This document shows, piece after piece, positions 33,767 through 38,646 of a stretch of 38,646 nt of DNA. Position numbers and translations under genes: made by a program. The first letter of the stretch is position 1. Every line of letters begins with the position of its first letter. Origin of the DNA: Brevundimonas sp. (GTDB lineage Bacteria; Pseudomonadota; Alphaproteobacteria; Caulobacterales; Caulobacteraceae). The notes beneath the pieces were generated by a model. That model saw only the letters and a program-made list of their open reading frames with translations, was not told the DNA's origin and did no database searches. The stretch is taken from assembly GCF_003248455.1 (NCBI RefSeq), contig NZ_QFNM01000043.1, positions 1 through 38,646 on the forward strand, written 5' to 3'.

Positions 33767-34498
33767 TCATCTCTCTCCCGCCAGTTTCGCCTCGGCCCGA
33801 CCGCGCGCCTGGGGATCGCCGACGTGCATCCAGTCGCCGTCCAGAACGCAGCCGAACAGACGGCCCTCGGCGGCGGACTTGCGCCACAGGGGGCTGAGGG
33901 AGAAGGGACCGTCGGGGCCGTTGTCGGCGTATCCGGGCCGGGTGATGTGGACGCCCATATAGGCGAAGGGGGCGGAAGCGGCCGCGCCGCGGAAGGCCAG
34001 GCCGCCGCCGTCGCGCAGGAAGAAGTCGCCGTCGCCCTCGAAACCGATGGAGCCTTCGCGGCGGGCCAGAAGCAGGGCCGCGTCCATGGTCTCTGGGTTC
34101 CACAGGCGGACCAGATCGGCCAAGGCCCCCCCAGGCGTCTTGGTCCGGTCGATCCAGACGCTGTCGATATTGGCCACGAAGACGGGATCGTCCCCTAGCA
34201 GGGGATGGGCCTTCTTCAGCCCGCCGCCGGTCTCCAGCAGTTCGGCGCGCTCGTCGGAGATCAGGATGTCCGGTCCCCGTCTGCGGGCCTTGAGATGCGC
34301 CTCCAGCCGGTCGGCGAACCAGTGGACGTTGACCACCGCCGTCTCGACCCCCGCATCGGCCAGCCGGTCCAGCACATGGTCGATCAGGGCGCGGCCGCCC
34401 ACCTCGACCAGCGCCTTGGGCCGGTCGTCGGTCAGGGGGCGCATCCGGGTGCCGAGCCCGGCGGCCAGGACCATCGCCGTTCGCGGGGCGCGGGTCAT
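33767..34498 (-). CDS. murU: Nucleotidyltransferase, MurNAc-1-P uridylyltransferase (MurU-like)
   Basis: A 243-residue NTP-transferase that activates a sugar 1-phosphate with UTP. Next to an AmgK-like kinase, the likely reaction is MurNAc-1-P to UDP-MurNAc in peptidoglycan recycling. The signature MVLAAGLGTRMRPLTDDRPK (about 9-28) binds the nucleotide and Lys28 the phosphates. VFVANIDSVW holds the metal aspartate and CVLDGDWMHVGDPQ the second one near the C-terminus. The ATG at 34498 overlaps the kinase stop by 4 bases (ATGA). The palindromic repeat follows the stop. Another sugar nucleotide is possible, but the amgK-murU pair is a recognised unit that bypasses fosfomycin inhibition. Confidence 0.88.
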   Translation of the reverse strand: MTRAPRTAMVLAAGLGTRMRPLTDDRPKALVEVGGRALIDHVLDRLADAGVETAVVNVHWFADRLEAHLKARRRGPDILISDERAELLETGGGLKKAHPLLGDDPVFVANIDSVWIDRTKTPGGALADLVRLWNPETMDAALLLARREGSIGFEGDGDFFLRDGGGLAFRGAAASAPFAYMGVHITRPGYADNGPDGPFSLSPLWRKSAAEGRLFGCVLDGDWMHVGDPQARGRAEAKLAGER

Positions 34499-35586
34499 GC
34501 GCGCGCCTCGGCGGGCACATGGCGGTCGAACCAGCGGGCGACGGGGGCCAGGGCCGGCTGTTCCAGATTGGCGTTCAGATGGCGCCACATCCGGGGCAGG
34601 AACGCCCGATAGCGCGGCTTGCCGTCCCGCGCGATCAGCCGGGCGAATATCCCGATGATCCGCGCCTGGTTCAGCGCCGCCAGCCCCGCGTAGTCGGCCA
34701 TGAAGGCCGCCCGGTCCAGACCGGGGCGCAGGGCGAAATAGCGGTCCAGGGCCTGGACCTCCAGGGCGGGGGAGACGTCGCGGCGGGCGTCCTGAAGCAG
34801 GGAATGCAGGTCCCAGGACGGGTGGGCGCGCACCGCGTCCTGGAAGTCGATCAGGCCGACGCGCGCCGCGCCCCCGCGTTCCGGCAGCCAGATCAGGTTC
34901 TCGGCGTGATAGTCGCGGTGCGCCATGACCGAGGCGCCCCTGGCCCCGGCGGCGACGATCGGCGCCCAGGCCCCGCGCCAGTCGGCGATGGCGGCGTCGT
35001 CGAAGGACAGGCGGTCGTCCAGCCTGGGCAGCCATTCGACGAACAGATCGGCGCCCCCCTGCAAGGCCGTCTCGTCATAGGTCAGCATCGGCCAGTCGCC
35101 GCCGGGACCCTGAAGGAGCTCGGGCGGATCGCCCGCCGCGTGCAGGACGGCCAGGGCCTCGATGGCGGCCAGGTAGAGCGGCATCTCGTCGGCGCCGTCC
35201 GCGATCACGCGGGCGAACAGGGCGTCGCCGAAATCCTCTAGCACCGCCAGGCCGTTCGGTGCGTCCAGTGTCGGGATTTCGGGCGCGGACAGGCCCAGGC
35301 GTTTCAGATGGGCGGCGACGGCGGCGAAGGCCTCGATCCGGCCGGCCGACAGGCGGGCCACGGCGTTCCACCCGGCGGCCCGACGTTGCTCAGGCGTCCA
35401 GGCCGGGTCGCACGGCGGGCTTTCGGCGGCCGGCGCCTGGTCCATCAGCATCAGGGTCGGGCCGGCCGCGGGCGTCAGCCGCTCGTAGCGCCGCGTCGAG
35501 GCGTCGCCGGGAAGAGGGGCGCGCGCGGCTCCGGCCAGGCCGGCGGCCTTCAGGAAGTCGAGACGGAGGGTTTCGCGGTCAGACAT
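34495..35586 (-). CDS. amgK: Anomeric sugar kinase AmgK-like (aminoglycoside phosphotransferase family)
   Basis: A 363-residue kinase-fold protein of the APH family. Paired with MurU it probably phosphorylates MurNAc/GlcNAc at C1, returning cell-wall sugars to precursor synthesis. The catalytic loop is VMAHRDYHAENLIWLPERG, where the aspartate and the asparagine fit HxDxxxxN. The metal motif is VGLIDFQDAVRAHPSWDLHSLLQDARRD. The N-terminal lobe has RYERLTPAAGPTLMLMDQ, with the phosphate-holding strand. Its start overlaps the tsaE stop by 8 bases. The drug-resistance family name is only a fold relationship; nothing here suggests aminoglycoside resistance. Confidence 0.87.
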   Translation of the reverse strand: MSDRETLRLDFLKAAGLAGAARAPLPGDASTRRYERLTPAAGPTLMLMDQAPAAESPPCDPAWTPEQRRAAGWNAVARLSAGRIEAFAAVAAHLKRLGLSAPEIPTLDAPNGLAVLEDFGDALFARVIADGADEMPLYLAAIEALAVLHAAGDPPELLQGPGGDWPMLTYDETALQGGADLFVEWLPRLDDRLSFDDAAIADWRGAWAPIVAAGARGASVMAHRDYHAENLIWLPERGGAARVGLIDFQDAVRAHPSWDLHSLLQDARRDVSPALEVQALDRYFALRPGLDRAAFMADYAGLAALNQARIIGIFARLIARDGKPRYRAFLPRMWRHLNANLEQPALAPVARWFDRHVPAEARA

Positions 35587-36100
35587 GCAGTTCCTTCAGC
35601 CTCGCCTCCCATGCGCCTACGCCGGAAACGGTCGCAAGCCTTCCTGGCGAAGCCCTATCATCGGGCTCGCGGAGCCCGACGGCTTGAGGGCGTTCCGAAT
35701 GCGGATCGAGCGCGATCTCGGACAGGTGTATGATCAGCCGGTCCGGCCCCAGGAACCGCCCCGGATCGTCGCCCAGCCGCTCGGGCCATTCGATGATCGC
35801 GCAGCCCTCGTCCAGCGCCTCGTCCAGCCCGATCTCGAACGCCTCGTCGGGCCGGGTCAGGCGATAGAGGTCGAAATGGGCGACGGGCGGGTCGCCGTCG
35901 TAGAACTGGACCAGGGTGAAGGTGGGGCTGGGCACGTCCTCGTCCGGCGTGGTCAGGGCGCGGATCAGGCCGCGCGCCAGGGTCGACTTGCCCATGCCCA
36001 GCGGTCCGTACAGCAAAACGCTGTCGCCCGGCGCCAGCAAGGGGGCGATGGCCTGGCCCAGGCGCGTGGTGGCCTCGGCGTCGGGAAGGGCGATCTTCAT
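35579..36100 (-). CDS. tsaE: tRNA t6A37 biosynthesis ATPase TsaE
   Basis: The essential ATPase that cycles the TsaB-TsaD complex making N6-threonylcarbamoyladenosine on ANN-reading tRNAs. Walker A is LLYGPLGMGKSTLARGLIRAL (about 29-49); SPTFTLVQFYDG and HFDLYRLTRPDEAFEIGLDE are the switch-like and Walker B regions, and CAIIEWPERLG is the family signature. At 173 residues it exceeds E. coli TsaE (153). The extra length lies in the segment DPHSERPQAVGLREPDDR, encoded by palindromic DNA (annotated separately), before the normal ending ATVSGVGAWEARLKEL. Its ATG overlaps the acyltransferase stop (ATGA) and its stop overlaps amgK. Confidence 0.93.
   Translation of the reverse strand: MKIALPDAEATTRLGQAIAPLLAPGDSVLLYGPLGMGKSTLARGLIRALTTPDEDVPSPTFTLVQFYDGDPPVAHFDLYRLTRPDEAFEIGLDEALDEGCAIIEWPERLGDDPGRFLGPDRLIIHLSEIALDPHSERPQAVGLREPDDRASPGRLATVSGVGAWEARLKELHV
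35635..35686. repeat. Palindromic repeat inside the tsaE coding region
   Basis: A perfect hairpin, TCGGGCTC (35661-35668), loop GCG, GAGCCCGA (35672-35679), lies between outer arms CAAGCC (35635-35640) and GGCTTG (35681-35686). An alternative stem, AGCCC (35651-35655)/GGGCT (35663-35667), would exclude the main one. It codes for the extra C-terminal segment of TsaE and resembles small palindromic elements that insert in frame in some Alphaproteobacteria. Confidence 0.5.
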
Positions 36101-36951
36101 TGGAACACCGCGTCGTGATCGGCGGCCAGCGTCCGTTCGGTGAACCGCTTCAACGCTTCGGTCGCCTTGGCGGCGTCCACGTCCAGCCGGTCGGCGGGGA
36201 TGGGCAGGCCGACATCGACGCTGAACGGCTTGCCGGCCTTGTTCAGAAGTTCGTGGAACAGGGTCACGTCGCGCAGTTCCTGCGAGACCTTGTCGAACAG
36301 GTGGAACAGGCGGCTGTGGGGGCCGGCGACATGGATCGGGACCACCGGCGCATCGTATTTGCGCGCCAGGGAGGCGGCGGTCGGCGCCCATTCGGGATCG
36401 GTCAGGACGCCGTTCTTCTCGCGCGCCAGACGGCCGGCCGGGAACATGACGACGCAGCGTTCGGCCTCGAACGCCGCCTTGGCGGCGTTCAGGGTGGCGC
36501 GGGTCTTTTCGCGCGTGCGTTTGTCGTGGACCCATTCGACGGGGATGAGGGTCTCGACCAGACGGGGCGAGACGCGGAGGGCGTCGGCGTTGGCGAAGAA
36601 GATCATGTCGCCGCGTCGCCGTTTGATCGCATCGAAGACGGCGACCCCGTCGGCGATGCCGGTGGGGTGGTTGCACACCACGATGCAGCGGCCGGTCGCG
36701 GGCAGGCGGTCCAGATTGGTCGTCGCCACCTTCAACTTCAGCAGGTCCGAAACATAGTCGAAGGTTCCCGCCCCCGACAGGGGCTGGATCGCATCGGCCA
36801 TCCGCACCGCCGCCCCATAGCCCAAAACCCCGTACAACGCCGGCCGAACCCAGGGCCACAGGGGCGAGGCGGTCAGGCGCGGCGCGCGCTCGGCGATCAA
36901 CACATCGACGATGTGGGGCGGGCGTGTGGCGGGAAGGGCGGGTGAATCCAT
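36097..36951 (-). CDS. Lysophospholipid acyltransferase, PlsC/hemolysin-like
   Basis: A 284-residue membrane-associated acyltransferase, probably adding a fatty acyl chain to a lysophospholipid or a lipid precursor such as an ornithine lipid. The catalytic segment is IVVCNHPTGIADGVAVFDAI. It has five residues between His and Asp (HX5D), where classic PlsC has four; the putative-hemolysin branch uses NHP-x3-x-DG, which fits. The acceptor motif is VMFPAGRLAREKNG (FPxGxxx). PVVPIHVAGPHSRLFHLFDKV is the third block. No long transmembrane helix is clear beyond PALYGVLGYGAAVRM. It overlaps tsaE by 4 bases and heads this operon; the 141-bp gap upstream is shared with the divergent peptidase gene. 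Confidence 0.85.
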   Translation of the reverse strand: MDSPALPATRPPHIVDVLIAERAPRLTASPLWPWVRPALYGVLGYGAAVRMADAIQPLSGAGTFDYVSDLLKLKVATTNLDRLPATGRCIVVCNHPTGIADGVAVFDAIKRRRGDMIFFANADALRVSPRLVETLIPVEWVHDKRTREKTRATLNAAKAAFEAERCVVMFPAGRLAREKNGVLTDPEWAPTAASLARKYDAPVVPIHVAGPHSRLFHLFDKVSQELRDVTLFHELLNKAGKPFSVDVGLPIPADRLDVDAAKATEALKRFTERTLAADHDAVFQ

Positions 36952-37092
36952 GGAAGTCCGCTTGTCGCCGGTTCGCAGGGACGGGGCAAGATGGCGCAGC
37001 GGCCGGCGCCGACCCCGTCCGTCCACGGCAACTTTCGCCCGGCCGGCGGCGGTGCTACGCCTTGCCGCAGCCTGATCGCCGAGGAAGAACCC

Positions 37093-38646
37093 ATGCGCCA
37101 CCGTTCCCTTCTGTCCGCCGCCTGTGCGGCTGTCGCCTTGATGGCCGCCGCGCCCGCGCTGGCGCAGGTTCCGCCCGCGCCCCAGCCGGCGGCGGCGGCG
37201 ACGTCGGACGCCTTCACCTATCAGGACATGATCTCGGCCAACCGTCTCGGCGATCCGCAGGTGTCGCCGGACGGGCGCTATGTCGTCTATTCGGTGACGA
37301 CGACGGACGTGGAGGCCAACCGCCGCACGGGCAGCCTGTGGATGCTGGACCTGAACACGCCGGACGCCGCGCCGCGCCGCCTGGCCATTTCGGACCAGGG
37401 CGCCAACACCGCGCGTTGGGGCGGGGACGGCAATCTGTATTTCCTGTCGGGCAAGTCGGGGACCAGCCAGGTCTGGCGCGTCGCCTCGCCCACGGCGGCG
37501 CCGGTGCAGGTGACGAACCTGCCGCTGGACGTGAACGCCTATCGGATCAGCCCGACCGGCGACAAGGTGGCGGCCTCTCTGGCGGTCTATCCGAACGCCG
37601 CCGACCTGAACGCCTCGGTCGAGATGGGCAAGGCCGCCGCCGATCGGAAATCGACCGGCCAGGTCTATGACCGGATGTTCGTGCGCCATTGGGATGCGTG
37701 GAACGACCACACCCAGAACCATCTGTTCGTCCAGTCAATCGGCCGCGACGGCAAGGCGACCGGAACCCCGGCCTGGGTGACGAAGGGCTTCGACGGCGAC
37801 ACGCCTTCCAAACCGTTCGGCGACGAGAGCGACTTCGTCTTCACCCCGGCGGGCGACGCCGTGGTCTTTTCCGCGCGTCTGGCCGGCCAGACCGAGCCGT
37901 GGAGCACCAACTTCGACCTGTGGAAGACCAACGGCCTGACCGGCGACGGGACCTTCACCAACCTGACGGCGGACAACAAGGCCTGGGACGCCGGTCCGGT
38001 CTTCTCGCCCGACGGCCGCACCCTGGCCTATCGCGCGATGGCGCGGCCGGGCTTCGAGGCCGACCGCTATCAGATCGTGCTGATGGACGTGCAGACGGGC
38101 CAGAAGCGCGAGATCGCCTCGAACTGGGATCGTTCGGCGGATACGCTGCAATGGTCGCGCGACGGCCAGACGCTGTACACGACCGCCGGCGACGTGGGAT
38201 CGACCAAACTGTTCGCCGTGGATACGCGCAACGGCGTGGTGACGCCGATCACGGGCGCGGGCCACGTCTCGGCCTTCCAGCAGACGCCGTCGGGCTTCGT
38301 CTTCGCCCAGGACAGCCTGCGCGAGCCGGGCGACCTCTATTTCAAGACCCTCCTGGGCCGCGAACTACCGCGCCGCCTGACCCAGTCCAATCCCGCCTTC
38401 GCCGCCAAGGCGTTCGGCGAATACGAGCAGTTCAGCTTCGCCGGCTGGAACAACGAGACGGTCCACGGCTATGTCATCAAGCCGGTCGGATACGTCGAGG
38501 GGCGCAAATATCCGGTCGCCTTCCTGATCCACGGCGGACCGCAGGGGTCGTTCGGCGACGGCTGGTCCTATCGCTGGAACCCCGAGACCTATGCGGGCGC
38601 GGGCTATGCGGTGGTGATGATCGATTTCCACGGCTCGACCGGCTAC
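37093..38646 (+). CDS. Secreted S9-family prolyl oligopeptidase / acylaminoacyl peptidase (C-terminus cut off)
   Basis: 518 residues are visible. A signal peptide (about 1-24, cut after APALA) sends it to the periplasm. A beta-propeller follows, with TolB-like repeats such as DPQVSPDGRYVVYSV, AGPVFSPDGRTLAYRAM and TLQWSRDGQTLYTTAG. The alpha/beta-hydrolase domain begins near YPVAFLIHGGPQGSFGDGWSYRWNP, where HGGP forms the oxyanion loop. The nucleophile (GxSxGG), Asp and His lie past the window end. GAGGAAG sits just before the ATG at 37093. Such enzymes cut oligopeptides, often dipeptides from the N-terminus; Caulobacteraceae carry many copies. It is divergent from the acyltransferase operon. 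Confidence 0.93.
   Translation, partial: MRHRSLLSAACAAVALMAAAPALAQVPPAPQPAAAATSDAFTYQDMISANRLGDPQVSPDGRYVVYSVTTTDVEANRRTGSLWMLDLNTPDAAPRRLAISDQGANTARWGGDGNLYFLSGKSGTSQVWRVASPTAAPVQVTNLPLDVNAYRISPTGDKVAASLAVYPNAADLNASVEMGKAAADRKSTGQVYDRMFVRHWDAWNDHTQNHLFVQSIGRDGKATGTPAWVTKGFDGDTPSKPFGDESDFVFTPAGDAVVFSARLAGQTEPWSTNFDLWKTNGLTGDGTFTNLTADNKAWDAGPVFSPDGRTLAYRAMARPGFEADRYQIVLMDVQTGQKREIASNWDRSADTLQWSRDGQTLYTTAGDVGSTKLFAVDTRNGVVTPITGAGHVSAFQQTPSGFVFAQDSLREPGDLYFKTLLGRELPRRLTQSNPAFAAKAFGEYEQFSFAGWNNETVHGYVIKPVGYVEGRKYPVAFLIHGGPQGSFGDGWSYRWNPETYAGAGYAVVMIDFHGSTGY

Noticed and set aside
30541..33897. An 1118-codon open frame antisense to addB, and similar very long frames at 26789-30574, 21193-23661 and 11928-13865
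   Set aside because: They mirror strongly supported genes, are rich in Arg/Gly/Gln/His with no domain motifs, and are the expected effect of high-GC codon use on the opposite strand.
33630..34520. Open frame ending in SRGSIRPVF...RPRMTALK on the minus strand
   Set aside because: Its end is the palindromic repeat read through, and the rest is a shadow of murU.
34495..35586. Aminoglycoside resistance gene
   Set aside because: The APH fold is shared, but the overlap with a murU-like gene and the chromosomal housekeeping setting fit AmgK.

Overview
The window is 38.6 kb of GC-rich chromosomal DNA. It looks like Caulobacteraceae, most likely Brevundimonas. That assignment is inference, resting on the very high GC, the frequent GTG and TTG starts, GANTC sites in intergenic repeats, and an alphaproteobacterial gene set (AddAB, AmgK-MurU, ligase-associated helicase with PdeM, FtsY-YciB, DUF2125). 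It is mostly housekeeping chromosome. I saw no transposase, integrase, phage gene, CRISPR array, tRNA or rRNA.

Layout. 1-4478: a cut-off adenosine kinase (-), divergent from an orphan ATP-grasp protein, then a two-domain universal stress protein, convergent with endonuclease III and a flavin amine oxidase. 4614-9221 (+): an EmrA/EmrB/TetR efflux operon with overlapping stops and starts, then a creatininase-family hydrolase and a phasin-like protein. 9244-11551 (-): a MarR regulator with a lysine-rich histone-H1-like tail, YciB and FtsY. 11552-12092: a non-coding gap with two copies of an iteron-like repeat. 12093-14135 (+): glutamine-dependent NAD synthetase. 14169-20408 (-): a probable operon of a DinG-like helicase (broken by a frameshift), YbaK, DUF2125, an unknown protein and HisC.

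20505-24428 (+): a VapBC-type toxin-antitoxin pair, visibly poorer in GC than its surroundings. Its toxin gene overlaps the start of a ligase-associated DEXH helicase, which overlaps pdeM. 24536-26739: a VanZ-like membrane protein, convergent with a DUF2231 membrane protein and a PQQ-type sugar dehydrogenase lipoprotein. 27017-36951 (-): a long tightly packed run of acyltransferase, tsaE, amgK, murU, addB and addA, covering cell-wall recycling, the tRNA t6A modification and double-strand-break repair. Its one gap, between murU and addB, holds a palindromic repeat. 37093 to the end (+): a secreted S9 prolyl-oligopeptidase, cut by the window edge.

DNA repair and helicase genes are unusually dense: Nth, the DinG-like helicase, the Lhr-like helicase with PdeM, and AddAB. 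The items most worth a second look are the out-of-frame deletion in the DinG-like gene, the VapBC-helicase-PdeM overlap chain, the paired 9-bp iteron repeats that each carry a GANTC site, and two palindromic repeats, one lying inside the tsaE reading frame. I did not find a clearly new multi-gene system.
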